The notes: generated by a model from the letters alone, not told the origin. DNA of 64,000 nucleotides from Tomocerus qinae (GCA_020055645.1 CM034546.1:15934001-15998000), one strand, 5' to 3'; shown: positions 11,228 to 23,460, numbered from the stretch's first letter. Made by a program: numbers and translations.

Positions 11228-11779
11228 ATTTTGGAAAAAAACTTCTCTTTTTCTCAGATTTAGAGGGGCGCTACGCCCCTACTGGATACGTGCTTGATCC
11301 TGGACATATTATTATATTGGCCATATTCTTTTCTGATGATGATGCCAAAAATTTGTAGGGATTTGGTCAGCAATCAGCAAGCCCAACCTATAAAAAACCC
11401 GACCCACAACCCTGGCGTGAGTCCAATACATAAATGAGCTTATGGAATGAAAAATAATCCTTAAATTATTCATTATTTACATAAACATAGCAATAGCTGG
11501 CATTGAAGCGTAGAGAGTAGTAATTGCGAATACCGTGATTGCTACAACCAACAACATGCTCTTTTTTCTGTAGTAAGCAATTCTCTGATCTTCAACCAAG
11601 GGAAAATATCAACCAAGAAGATCAAAATTCATCCAAGCTTCTTGACTGGAGAGGAAATCTGTATCGTAAAAATGTAACTTTAAAGTTGTTTGTTTGTAGT
11701 AATAAAATCCTTAAGAATAACTATTTGAACATCTAACGTGTTATTGTCATGAGGGCATCCATTTACACTTATCTGAAAT

Positions 11780-12039
11780 CAGAGTTCAACTAGCCGGTGG
11801 GTAGTGGCTAGGGGGCAAAAGTGGCTAGTGGGCGGGTAAATTGATAGGTGGCTAGTGGGCAAAAGGGGCAAAAGTGGGCAAAAGTCAAAATGGGGCTAAT
11901 AGATGCACCAAAGGATGTAAAAATTGGCGCAAAATTTTGGATATTAGGTACTTTTGCCCCTTTTGCCCACTACCCACTTTGCCCCTTTTACCCGGGTGGG
12001 TGGGCAAATGTAGTTTTAGCCGGCTAAAACTGAACTCTG
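11780..12039. mobile_element. hAT-type MITE, copy 1 (260 bp)
   Basis: Ends cagagttcaactagccgg and ccggctaaaactgaactctg are imperfect inverted repeats. The flanking 8-bp direct repeat is tctgaaat (11772-11779 and 12040-12047). The paralogous block at about 3920 has one copy of the target (tatctgaaataatacc) and no insert. The inside is G-rich with repeated gggcaaaag and its complement. A near-identical second copy is at 54186-54452. Confidence 0.92.
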
Positions 12040-13347
12040 TCTGAAATATTACCAATGTAAAATACATTTTGTGTTTGCGTGATTCCAATACAATAATGAG
12101 CTTATACAAGGAAACATAATCCACAAATTATTTAGTAAATACATGTACATATCTGGCACGTATCTAGCTGGCATTGAATCAATATCTGCTTCTTTTAAAT
12201 AATTTAGATCCAGTAAGCCGAAGCGTGTGGGTTCTCCATCAAATGTCCCCTTTTCATGTTTATTCCGTGGTAAGGGTTTCCAGATGTTTGAAACAGTAAA
12301 ATGGAAGTTACAGTAATATATAATTATCTATTTTCATGGTAGATTATGGTATTATTGTATAACAATTGGAATACATTTTCATCAGCAATTCAAAATTACT
12401 TACATGTCTGGACCACTTTTTGTGATTGATTGTTCCGTTCTCAATTTCCTAAGAGTTCGGGAATTTGATCATCTACATTTACTGCAAATAACATTTCCTA
12501 CTCATCGGAATTTCAAAGTCTGAAGCTTCATGTACGGAAATTGGGAAAATTGTAAAAATTAAAAATTTAAATTGAACAATTTTGGGGTGCATTGCTATCA
12601 CAATCAAAAATAAAACATAAATACATTGGAAAATGGTATTTAATAATTGAATTTTCTCAAACTCGACGTCACATGCATGAATGCTTAATTTGCAAAATAT
12701 TCTACAGCAACTGTAATTACTTGCCCCAAACTAATTAATTTAATTTTTATCTGCAAAAATTTTCATTAGTATTAAAGAACACAAGTTTTAAATCTAAAAA
12801 TTTCTACCATGATTATTGTTCTCGACCAGTACAAAACATATTTCCTTCTTAGAGAGTAACGAGTATTAAACACAGAAAACAAAAGCAAAAGTTACCATTT
12901 CCCTACCTCCAACCAAATAACATTTATCAATATAAACTTGATTTGTGAGCTTTATTAGTTTCACCCATAATATACTACTAAAGTCTAACTAATGGTTATT
13001 AGAGTATGCCAGCCACTCAAATGTTGACACGCAAATCCTGGTGTTTGTTCTATCTATGACAAGGTTACATTAAATAAACAAAATGTATAGCATGACTTAT
13101 GTATGGTCATGATTACTCAGAGACAATTTATACGAACATCACGAACTCACTATATAATACAAGACTTTATCCCATAGATTCGGTGTGCTCCGAGAAAATT
13201 TTAAATCCATGCAGCATGCATTAGTACCTGTAGTAGTATTTGTTCACATAGAAATACAAAATAAATACTGAGCAATTTTGGAGTTTTCTCACTGAATAAT
13301 TTATTTTGATCACCACACACTTTCAACAAGACGAATTAAAAAATAAA

Positions 13348-15734
13348 ATGTCTGTTACTTTATTGTGCATTTTTGGAGCATTTAAATTGTCTTTCTGTTG
13401 GAGATTGACAGATGTAGTTCAGCTTGAAAGAGATTGTTACATCAATTTGATTGTCCAACCAAAATCTAATAAACTTCCGTCAGAAGATCTATCAGATGGA
13501 GAATTACAAGAAATTGACATTCCTTACGCATTTACAAAGTTAAATTTTGACGAGAAAGAAACAGAGTGTAATTTGAAGCAATTATTAATTAAAAATCCAA
13601 ATTTGAAATGGGAATGGAAATATGTTGCCAAGTGTAAAAGACATTTTAATAGAAAAGATCTTTTAAGGCTATCATCTCCGCGGAATATAGGTAGCAACCG
13701 CTTAGTTTGTATTGCGCATATTACAATTAATTTGGATCCAACTTTTACTTCAGATACTTTATTAATTAATTATCTAAGTTCTGAGAAACTATCAGGTATA
13801 ACTTCAGCTTACCATATGAACTGTAAATTTTGCAAGACTATAGGTTACAATTTGGCGGAACATTCTGCAGTATACATGCTCGTTGACAGAGAAAAGTTTA
13901 AGCTCGCCAATTCTTATTCCAATTACGATAATAGTTACATTTATTTTTTTACAAAAACTTGGTTTGTATTGTCATTATCCGATAAATATAAACAAAATGT
14001 GCATCTGATTTGGCCACAAATTGATGCGAAGGATGATCGTCGATCAGTATTTGCAATGTTGCCAATATGTACACATAAACATGGCTTAATTGGCCGTCCA
14101 TTGCGCGAAATAGTGTTATATGATGTCATAGGGAAGAGCAGCTTGGTGAAAAAATATGTCGGTATCTACTCTGTACATGAAACAAATACTTACAAAAGAT
14201 ATTGTGGACCACCGCTACCCAATTTGTATGTAAAAACCTATAGTTTTAACAAATATCCTGGAATTTCACTTCCGATTGTTTCTTTTGTGTTTGAAAGATC
14301 TTCAAATATACCACCTTGTTTATGGACAATAACGACAAAAGTTGTGTTTCTGATGAGGCTGTTCAATTTATTGAACAGTTCAGTGTTCCCGAACTCTTTA
14401 CCTCAATGAGCACTCAGTTTCTCCATTCTAATCCTTACTTTGTCATGGTTCGAATTAAGGATGACTACTTCAACTTTATTTCCTGCGTCATTTTGGAAGA
14501 TGAGAGTCTCTCTTTCTATGGATACATTCGACCTTTCCAACCTTTTGCTTGGCTGGGTATTATTGTAACAAATTTCGTCGTTGTTGGTTTCGTTCATGTC
14601 GTAGTACTATTGAAAAGAGAAGAAACTATTCCTTTTCTAATGATCTGCTATGCATATGTATTGGAGGTCAGTTATTCTCTTTCAGCCAAGGCCAATAAAA
14701 TGCTTTGGCTCAAGTTGGTCATCGGTCCGTTGTTACTCATGTTCATTGTAATAACCAACGGGTACAAAGGAATCGTCATTACGGATTTATTAAAGCCGCC
14801 ACCAGTGCAAATAATTGAATCCATGGAACAAATAGCAAATCTGTCAGATGTTACTGCTTTTGGGGAAATTTTGGGCGCAAATGTATTCAATCCTACTGAA
14901 ATTCCTTTAGAATTTCAACGCTTAATACTAAATCGTTATTTCCGAAATTGTTCGAAACTGAATACTAGTCCGTTCAATGCATCTTCCTGCAGTGAATATG
15001 GACTGCATAACTTCGAATTTGAAGGTGTTTTTCAAAACCTTAATAATAATTGGCTAGATAACCTTTTCATATTTAGATTCATGGCAAATACAATTGTAGA
15101 GTCCGCCAAACCGTCCCAGTCGAATCATATCAGAATGATCTTACAGCTTAAGGAAAAAATTAAATTTCCACCGAAATATCCTTTCACCGTCACTACTCAA
15201 AAGTGGATTTCAAAATGTAACAATTCAGTCATTGTAGTGCGGAACTCCTTGTTGCATCGCCTTCTGAACGACTCTTACTGGAATCCTCATAATGGTGGAG
15301 TTAAACCAAATCATTATTTATATCATGGACAGGAAGAAAATCCTATTTTATCCATCCCTACTTTTTACGGGTTCAATTCTAAAGAGTATCCTGTGTACAC
15401 TCCTTTTCTTAGAAAAAATCTGCATATTTTATGGCATTCAGGAATTTATAACTTATGGCTAGAATATTACAGGAGATGGAATTTTACCGATTGCAAAACA
15501 TGCTATGGACGAAGTCCCATTCGTGCTCTTACATTTTACAACTGCAATATTTCAACAATATTTTATATCTGCTGTTTACTTGCATTCGTATTTACATTAA
15601 CTTTTCTGTTAGAAAACAGAAAACGTTTGAAAGAAAAATGTCTTTTTTTAATTTTAAATTTATTTAGAGCACTTAGAACAGTCATACATAGAGTTCTAGT
15701 CTACATTCATTATTCTATGTTGCACCGCGAATAA
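13348..15734 (+). pseudogene. IR-like gene, second copy, with one frameshift
   Basis: The sequence matches the intact gene at 5580-7955 from start (MSVTLLCIFGAFKLSFCW) to the C-terminal tail (YIHYSMLHRE). Relative to that gene it has two extra bases near 14308 (aaatataccacc against aaataccacc), which shifts the frame at about residue 320. Downstream the frame is open to the stop at 15734 and still encodes all three membrane helices. Bases 13306-13347 also offer an in-frame upstream ATG, but homology supports 13348. A single break with little other decay suggests recent inactivation, an allele difference or an assembly error. Confidence 0.8.
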
Positions 15735-16519
15735 AACCATTTGTAGGGAAAGTTAAATGCGGGTTTTGGAAAATCTCTGTAATAAAATAATAGGCTTGTA
15801 AAACGTTTCATTCTATGTATGTTTCTACCTATATAAATGTGATAGCTGAAGCCAACAAAATGCGTAAGCGGTTATGCGATGCACATTGCATAAAACAATG
15901 AACAACAAAAGTTTCTTTCAATTCTGCTTTTTCGTTTGGCAGGGAAATGATCCAGTGTCAGGTGCTTTCATCCCCACTAACAAATACGCCCGGCAACGAA
16001 CGGCGAGGAAAATGACAACCACGAAAATTGTTCCGTCAGTAGTAAGAGGATGCCTCTCATCTCACTACTTCCAAATCAAACTTAATGTCTGAAATCGTTC
16101 CCAATGCAATTGAGTAAAACATTAAAACATTTCTATTGTGAAAGTAATGAACTTCATGTTATATACTTAATCAATTAAACGGGGATTAAATAGTTAAAAT
16201 ACTAATCAAAATTAACAAAAATTATTAGTGTCGTGGCGTTATTTATTCACTGCAAGGTGCATTTTGAAAGTTTAAAATCATGTATTAAAATTCAGATATA
16301 CAAAGTGCCATGTAGATCTATAGATACATTATGTTTAGATATCAGAAAGACATACATGTGAACTCATTTATATTTAGGATTGGTTAACAAATGCTATGAA
16401 ATATTTAGAATGCAGTCTGCCGTGTTTCTCATGAGTAATTTCGTTCTTTTATTTTAAAACTTGAAATCCTTTAAAATGATAAGAAATTTTAAATTTTCGT
16501 CGATTGGTCGGGCGAATAT

Positions 16520-16827
16520 TTATTCCTCAAAATTACATGGTCTTCCATAGCATGGTCCCAGGTGGCACACTTTCAAATCTGGATCTAAAAATGTCGGTCC
16601 GTGAAAGTAAAGTAATCCATACTTTACAGTAAAATCAGAATTTCTAATTAAAATAGATTTGTTTCACCTGATGTTGCCCATCGTTGGCAGATCAAATGTC
16701 CCCCATTACGATAAGTTTGTCCATCGGTTCCACAAACAGGCTCGTCTTCATTGCTGGGTCTGCAACCGTTACTGAGGTCAATTAACGTAGCGGTGCATAA
16801 TACAAGGAGCAGAAGTATTTTACCCAT
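16520..16827 (-). CDS. Atypical Kazal-type inhibitor, two exons
   Basis: Exon 1 is 16668-16827 and exon 2 is 16520-16584, with an 83-bp GT-AG phase-1 intron. The signal peptide MGKILLLLVLCTATLIDLSNG is followed by a mature peptide of about 53 residues. The Kazal signature PVCGTDGQTYRN is intact. Six cysteines remain, but the one expected in Y-x-N-x-C is replaced by glycine, and the C-terminus adds CHLGPCYGRPC. An in-frame ATG at 16899 exists, but paralogues support the start at MGK. The predicted role is inhibition of a secreted serine protease; the target is unknown. The TATA box is at 16936-16943. Confidence 0.85.
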
Positions 16828-16935
16828 GATGGTTGTGTAGATGTTAAAATGGAAGTAATAAATGTTTTCTGATAAGGGATATATCGCAGTGAGATTCAAA
16901 GAGAATATGAAATATTAACAGCCATAAGAGAAGAT

Positions 16936-16943
16936 GTTTTATA
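16936..16943 (-). promoter_or_regulatory. TATA box of the Kazal gene at 16.5 kb
   Basis: Minus-strand tataaaac about 110 bp upstream of the ATG. The equivalent box recurs upstream of other family members as tataaaag (19851-19858, 47724-47731, 51673-51680, 60175-60182). Confidence 0.6.
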
Positions 16944-17040
16944 CAACTACGGATTCGCATAAGCAGTTCATAATCCGTTTAATAAGTAGTTCGTCATACA
17001 ACGTTTTTATTACATGATAATATAGGCATTTTACTGTGGT

Positions 17041-17095
17041 TATTAATAATTCCGCGAAATGAGGCATTATGTTAATAATTATTGGTTTATCATAT
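17041..17095 (-). promoter_or_regulatory. Conserved upstream element shared by the Kazal genes
   Basis: The plus-strand string attccgcgaaatgaggcatt followed by atgttaataattattggttt recurs with small changes about 200-250 bp upstream of the Kazal starts: near 19955, 47835, 51785, 60280, 61375 and 62615. The core on the minus strand is aatgcgtcatttc. Its conservation could come from recent duplication or from function, but the more diverged genes at 60-62 kb also keep the tgcgtcat-like core. Confidence 0.45.
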
Positions 17096-17697
17096 TATAA
17101 GGTTCGCATATCTACTGTTTTCATTTGGTATTAAAGTCTTGGCTTTTCATAATAATGTAGTCATAATAATATTTATAATATTGTTATACCCTTCCATTAA
17201 GTGTTACAACTGTGACGTAATTTGAACATTTTTATGCTACCACAGCACTCTCCGTTATTCTTACTTGGTTTCTGATTAATTCCTAGCAACTATGAATAAG
17301 TTGTTATTCCCCCTTTTGAGTAGATAGGCATGGGATCCTGTGTAGGTGAAATATCTGCATATACCATTAATACTATCAAGAATGTATTAAATACAAATAT
17401 TATAATGATTATGGTTTGAATTACATTGGCATAATATTTTGTTATCAAACCAATAAGCTGCATTTAGAGTCGAATATAATAGTAAACAGTATTTACGATT
17501 ACACGAAGGAAATATTTTTAATTTATATAGTTATTACCTTATTAACATAACATTTTTGGACATTTCAGTAATTATTTTATGTACTAGAAACAATAATTCC
17601 GCGCGGAATTATTTCGATTATTTTACGGTAGTCTATATTTTTGTTTATTTTTTGTCGCCCCCCCGAACTTTTTTTCTGGCTGCGGCCGTGCAATGAC

Positions 17698-18493
17698 CAG
17701 GGTTGTGGGTCGGGTTTTTTATGGGTTGGGGTTTTTTGGGTTTGTTGGCAAAAAACCCACCCCACTTTGCTTAAAAAACCTTGGGTTTATTGGGTTTTAT
17801 GGGTTTTTTACAAAACATACAATAATCTGCACTAAAGCTCCATCTAGATAAGTAAAAACATACTAATTTTCTCATATTTCTAATTCAAAAATGTAAACAA
17901 ATATACAATCAGGTGGAAACAAATTGTAGCTTCTACACTTTTACGTGCAAAAAATGCATCGTATCGAGATGACGAGGTTAGCTATAAATTAATTTTAAGT
18001 TTGTAAGTTTTAATCTTTGTCGAAGATTATATTGTTGTATACATAATTATGCTCAATTTTAATTAACTCCTTGCATTTTCCATTCATTGCTGTACTACTT
18101 CACTATTAAAGCTCCAAATTAATGAAGGAATTTCATGAAGTCAATGTAATCAGTAAATATTATGTTGAATAGTTATTCAGTAGTTGTTATCTAAGAGTAA
18201 TAATAGTACAGATGCTCAAAAAATTGCATTTTTGCTGCGTTAAAATATGTTAACAATAAAACTTTTTGTGTTTTAATTTTTGTTTTTATATGCGTAAGTA
18301 ATAGCAGTTGCAAGATTACACTATGATGTTGTTATTGTCAGCTGTACTGTAGTTTTTATATATAGTATAGTATAGGCTTACATTTATGCCTATATTTATA
18401 TAAAAAACCCTTAAACTCAAAAAACTCTAAAAAACCCAAAAAACCCGGGGTCGTGGGTTTTTTCATAAAATACCCGGGTTTTTCGATACCTTG
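17698..18493. mobile_element. Probable hAT-like element, about 800 bp
   Basis: The insert is bounded by gcaatgac at 17690-17697 and 18494-18501, an 8-bp direct repeat. The left end begins cagggttgtgggtcgggttt, and the right end read inward begins caaggtatcg and carries related gggtttttt runs, so the ends are only partly inverted. A fragment with the same end (aaaacccgacccacaaccctg) lies near 11390-11411, pointing to a repeat family. The AT-rich middle has no reading frame. The right flank is IR pseudogene sequence, but the left flank does not match the IR gene. Confidence 0.55.
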
Positions 18494-18749
18494 GCAATGA
18501 CATATGTTTGGAAACTCTGATAGGATTATACTTTTGTAATTGACAAAGTTATGGGACGTTGGACTTTTCAAATTTTGGTTTAGGATTCGGTTCAATCTAC
18601 AACTGAGAGGGAAGGAAAAAAACTTAGCTGAGCCTGAGTAGCGTCACATTTCTGGGAGAATTGCAAGAATTTTCATTCTAAATTTATTAGCCTTCTTTGG
18701 CTGCATTTTATGCTTCGTTGCGGAAACTACATGGAAGGTCCGATATTGA
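18494..18749 (+). pseudogene. 3' fragment of a type-2 IR-like gene
   Basis: The sequence matches the last 270 bp of the IR-like genes ending at 46423 and 58899, including the last membrane helix (tttggctgcattttatgctt) and the terminal TGA at 18747. It lacks 13 bases after ttttggt and so is out of frame, with extra stops. Everything upstream of the hAT-like element is missing. It marks the left end of a block that continues to about 21490 and is duplicated at 46170-49330. Confidence 0.85.
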
Positions 18750-19369
18750 CAGTCAAAGAAAAAAATAATAATTTAGCGTCCTATCACTAAATTAAAATTT
18801 GCAATATATATGTTATGATGATTTATATGTAATTCCTTAAAAGTAGTATGTATCACCAATTGCCATTTACCATAATAATCTTAGCTGATCAGTTCAAGAG
18901 ATCTATAGATTGCATTTTATTCTAGCTGAAAGAAATTTATGTTGGCGTACAATCATTGTGGTTATTTGACTAGGCATGCAGAGTACCAAATAGGCAGCTT
19001 TTCTCCTTTTTGGTAAAATTAATTAAAATAAATTGCATTTTTTATGTTAAAAATTATTGCAAAAGCTATAGAAAATGTCAAATGAAAAAAAGAATCGACT
19101 CCCAATAAAGCTTGTCATGTACTGAATACCATTATAGCAAGAGCCAATTTTTTAATGATCTGACCTACATGATGTTTTCGTAAATTTAATTAAAATCAAA
19201 ATGGTTGAAAAGATTCGTTCCGGCGGATTAGGTTTTTATGCATATTATTTGCAACTAAGACGTACTGATTTATTCAGGATTGGCCGACAAACAAAGGTGT
19301 AATGATAGGTTTAAAACTTGGTCATCCTATAAAATGAGCCAAAGGTTAGTTTTCCATGTTTGTAATCAG
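18750..19369. repeat. Duplicated intergenic sequence (partner 46424-47251)
   Basis: This is nearly co-linear with 46424-47251. The partner contains an extra hairpin MITE at 46617-46800 that is absent here (near 18935). No gene is seen. Confidence 0.75.
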
Positions 19370-19739
19370 TCAAGAGAGTTTTTGAACTGAAAATAATTTA
19401 TTCCTCAAAATCACATGGGCGGCCATCACATGGTCCCATATTTCCACTGGTCCTAAAATAATAGTATAGAATACGAGGCAATTGTAAAGTATGATAGATA
19501 TTGGAATAATGGGAAAGTAAATACAGTGAATACTTAATTTAGATTTAAATGTAGAAAAATATAAACTAACGTGGATAGCCTGGTGGTACCAAAGCGGCGC
19601 AAAATAACCATGACCTATTACGATACGTTTTTCCGTTAGTGCCACAAACAGGATCTTCTTCGCCGAAGGGTCTGCAACAGCTGCTGATGCTAATTAATAG
19701 AGCGGCGCACAGCACAATGAAAAGAAGTATTTTACCCAT
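19370..19739 (-). pseudogene. Kazal-type gene with a frameshift in exon 2
   Basis: Exon 1 (19571-19739) is intact and almost identical to the 47.4 kb gene: MGKILLFIVLCAALLISISS then CCRPFGEEDPVCGTNGKTY. The donor and acceptor sites (19570 and 19453) are kept. Exon 2 lacks 7 bases found in the 47.3 kb copy (catatttcc against catatggcatatttcc). The frame then shifts, the last three cysteines are lost, and reading continues to a stop at 19370. It may still be transcribed, but it should not make a properly folded inhibitor. Confidence 0.8.
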
Positions 19740-19999
19740 GACCGTTGTGCAGTGAAGATATTGAAATGGAATTATGTTTTCTGATAATTGATTATATATG
19801 CTGCAATGAGAGTCGAACTGAAAATGAAACATAAGCACCAAGGGGAAATTCTTTTATACAATTTGCATTTCGCAATAGCAGTAATAATCCGTGACAAAAT
19901 TAGAACGGCGTAATACGATTTATTGAGAAAATATACAAATTTTATAATGGGTTTTAATAATTCCATGAAATGACGCATTATGTTAATAATTATTGGTTT

Positions 20000-21490
20000 A
20001 CCATGTTATCATTAGATGCGCATATGAATAGTAACTGTTTTAGTTTGGCATTAAAATGCAGAAGTTGACATTGATATTATCAAGAAGTAAATCCACTTTT
20101 TTACCTGAATTGATAGCAGGTTGCAATGACGAGTACGTGTGTGAGAAAAATGATTAACACCAGATGATAAAGGTAACCTGTATTATGATTTGATATCGTT
20201 AACGGTGAATCTATGTTTATGGGTGTTTCATAAATGCTTGGGGTTTTGTATTCATGGTCGTCTTTCAAAGAAGATTTAATTTTTGCGGGTTGTTGCTTCC
20301 CTCATTCTAAGAATGCTATAAATATATTACTCCCATGATTCAGTTTATATATACACCTGTTACTAACTACTCACTAGTAACTACCAATGGCCAAGGGTGA
20401 CGGTAATTCTAAACCAATAGGGAAGGAGGATAGTAAATTGTCTGCTGCAGCTGTATTTCAATTAGCTTTAGCAGTCTTATAATACAGAGACATGTTATTG
20501 TAGTTTTTTGGACGTTTTTAAACTAAAAGAGTATCCAAGAATCCCTAATATGTAATTGATTTAAAGTAATCACCAATATTTTTATTTGTCATTGACTAAT
20601 TATCTTATTTTTCAAACACGCGTATTTTAAATTTGGCATTAGTCAATGAAATGGTAGTATATTTTTGTCGTTAAACTTAATGTCCTAAAATCAAACATTT
20701 TTTAGACGCTTGAACAATGTAAACGGTAATTCTATGTAGTGAAATGTATTTCTAAACCATCCAGTATTGATCATTTTTCGGCTGTCTTTTAACATATTAA
20801 CTTCGAGTTCCAGTACCGGTCTACATCAAGAGAATAACATAATCTCAATTTTGCTTGTTTGAAAGTACACGGTTTGTCATCGCACCGACCTTCTAATATG
20901 GTATACTTTCAAACTTTGAACTAATAGATAAAGTAGGTACATATGAAAAGTAATTAAACCGACACACATTTAAACGGATGACGACATTAAATGTGATGTT
21001 TAAAGTTTGATGAATTTGGGCCTAGATAGACTCTATAGATATGTCTAAAAGTAGGCCTAAAAATATTTTACAAATTTAATTGACGCGTATCCCCCACATC
21101 GGGGTTTTTAATTAAAATAGTTTAGAAAGGTTGTTGGACAAATTATAACGTCGGATGTTGGAATTAGTATGGTTGAAAAGTTTCTTTTCTGAAAATATTT
21201 TTATGAATTTTATGATTTTACGTTTAAAATTTAATAATTTGAAAATGGGGAAGAAGGGGGACAAGTTACTTTGGCAGGGAAATAGTCCAGTGTCAGGTGC
21301 ATCCATCCCCAACTAACACCTAAGCCCGGCAACGAACGGCATGGAAAAAATCAAACTGTGGAATGTATGACCACCACGAAAATAGTTCCGTCAGTAGTCA
21401 GTAGTAAGAGGATGACAGCCTCATCTCACTAATTCCAAATCAAACTTATATGAAATCGTTCTCAATGCAATTGATTAAAACATCCCAACA
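20000..21490. repeat. Duplicated intergenic sequence (partner about 47880-49330)
   Basis: This is a long near-identical match to the sequence upstream of the 47.3 kb Kazal gene, including gataggtaacctgtattatg-like stretches and cggcaacgaacggc (21320 and 49146; also 15990). No gene is seen. Minus-strand frames here are broken in the paralogues. Confidence 0.75.
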
Positions 21491-21496
21491 TCTCTA

Positions 21497-22260
21497 ATGT
21501 CGATTTACCCCATCCAACATATGTTATCGTTGGAAAATAGAAAAACAGTTATAAACGCTTATTTATTACCTATTATCAGATACATGTGTATAATATGGGG
21601 TACAGCTACTAAAAATAGATTAGGAAAAGTAGAAAATTTAATTCGCCGAGCAGGTAGATACGTATTAGGATTAAGGAAGTATGATAGTGTAAAATTAGAA
21701 ATAACTACGTCGCTAAAATGGTTCCTACCATCATTTTTATATAAATACGAACTCTCTAAATTAGTTTATCTAATTTTAACAAAAAACTGTCCAAACTACT
21801 TTTACGATTATATTGATCCAAGTGATTATTGCACCCGGGTCACCAGATATGCAACTAAAAGTTACATTGTATTAGATGGTACCATAAATAATTTCAGAAA
21901 AAGATCGTTTTCAGTTCAATCACGAATGGAATGGTGTACTGTACCAGAAAATATTAAAAATTGTACTACTATAAGCAATTTCTGTACTAAACAAAAAACT
22001 TCTATCTTAATTATGCAGAAAAATGAATGTTCTCATCAGGATGTTGAAAACACATGCGACTACTCTTGTATCTTTTCCGTAGCTAGTAATATAAGTAACT
22101 AAACTAAATTGTAAAAATTACTCGCTTATGAAAATTGTATTCCAAAAGTTTTTGTACTCTTTTATAAACTGATCGTTTTAATCAAACAATAAAGTGGAAT
22201 TGGCAGTCCAAACACCTCCACAAAGAGGCAACTGTCAATTACCATAATAATAATAATAAT
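21497..22260 (+). mobile_element. 5'-truncated LINE (C-terminal end of ORF2)
   Basis: An open frame (about 21497-22102) encodes a region that matches the C-terminal part of the LINE at 52.1-53.4 kb: NAYLLPIIRYMCIIWGTA and RRAGRYVLGLRKYDSVK. This is the region after the reverse transcriptase domain in CR1/Jockey-like LINEs. The 3' end is a hairpin-bearing UTR (gcctctttgtgga partner near 22215-22235) and a (ataa)n tail at 22243-22260. Paralogous blocks at 16125 and 49320 lack the insert. It is a dead, severely 5'-truncated copy; only about 200 codons remain. Confidence 0.8.
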
Positions 22261-22636
22261 GCGAAAGTAATGAACTTCATGTTATATAATTAATCAATTA
22301 ACCGGGGATTAAATAGACTACTAATCAAAATTAACTAGATCTAATAGTGCCGTGGTATTATTTATTCACTGCAAGGTGCATTTTAAAAGTTTAAAATGAG
22401 TATTCAGATTAACAAAATGCCATGTTGGTGTATAGATACATTATATTATTTAGATATCAGAAAGATATACATGTGTATTCATTTGTGTTTTTAGGAAGCT
22501 GTTTAAATATGGAATATTTAGAATGCAGTCTGCCGTGTTTCTCATGCGTAATTGTTTTTTATTTTAAAACTTAAAATATTTTTTTAAATGATAAAAAATG
22601 TTATTTTTTTCGTTTTTACACCAGTCGAGCAGATAT

Positions 22637-22915
22637 TTATTCCTCAAAATTACATGGTCTTCCATCGCATGGTCCCAGGTGGCACACTTTCAAATCTGGA
22701 TCTAAAAATGTCAGTCCGTGAAAGTAAAGTAATCCACACTTTACAGTCAAGTTAGAATTTGTAATAAAAATAGACTTGTTGTACCTGACGTTGCCCATCC
22801 TTGACAGAACAAATGTCCCCCATTACGATAAGTTTGTCCATCGGTTCCACAAACAGGCGCGTCTTCATTGCTGGGTCTGCAACCGCTACTGATGTCAATT
22901 ACCGTAGCGGTGCAT
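22637..22915 (-). pseudogene. Kazal-type gene truncated at the 5' end
   Basis: Exon 2 (22637-22701) and most of exon 1 (22785-22915) match the 49.7 kb gene, including PVCGTDGQTYRNGGHLFC and the C-terminal CNFEE. Homology stops near 22915, inside the signal peptide after CTA. Upstream lies unrelated IR-like relic sequence with an in-frame stop, so the start codon and the first ten residues are gone. The promoter is also missing. Confidence 0.8.
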
Positions 22916-22945
22916 ATGCGGATAGGAATTTAGGTGGACAGGATG

Positions 22946-23460
22946 AGCTAATAGGTACATAACTCATAACATCTCTCTTCATCTTTTCCACTGATATAGA
23001 GAAGTCTCTTCTCCTGCATTCGTTTGAAAAACCCTTGGAAATTGTGACGGTGGCAACCGGTAAATGCATAAGAAAATGGAACTATGTTTACTATATCTTT
23101 GGTCGTCTTGCGTTGCCCTTTGAATGAAACTACGTTGGGTATCCTTTGAACCGCATCCTGCGCAAAGCCCTTAGTAGCCAAGTCGAAAATTTTCATAGAA
23201 TAATTGGTCAGCAGTTTGAAACTCATTTGATTATGCTTCACGGTCTATGACTCTCGGACACTAATTGAGACTTGCCCGGGCACTAAATGTAATTTTGTTT
23301 CGAGCATTTGACTATATCTGATATTAGTGATATTACATTTTCCCAATATGTCTCCAAAAATTATTGTACACAAAGTGGGCTGCCTGGAAGTTTCTATAGA
23401 CCGTAGTCTATCGAACAGGAAATGAAACAACAAACACATGTCTAATTCGAGAATATTCAA
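22946..23460 (-). pseudogene. Relic of the C-terminal end of an IR-like gene (copy c)
   Basis: Minus-strand frames include VPFSYAFTGCHRHNFQGFF then KRMQEKRLLYISGKDEERC, which parallels the CYHDNFHAFFKRMEEKGLL relics at 3.2 and 10.9 kb. A second frame further upstream (23245-23460) begins MNILELDMCLLFHFLFDRL and may be a more N-terminal piece, but this is weak. The fragment is fused to the truncated Kazal gene at about 22916. Confidence 0.45.

Noticed and set aside
15874-16092. Small plus-strand gene containing GNDPVSGAFIPTNKY
   Set aside because: The segment is repeated at 21.3 and 49.1 kb, where the frame has stops, so it behaves as duplicated non-coding DNA.
17577-17835. Small frames rich in Trp, Gly and Phe near 17.7 kb
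   Set aside because: They arise from the gggttttt runs of a hAT-like element end.
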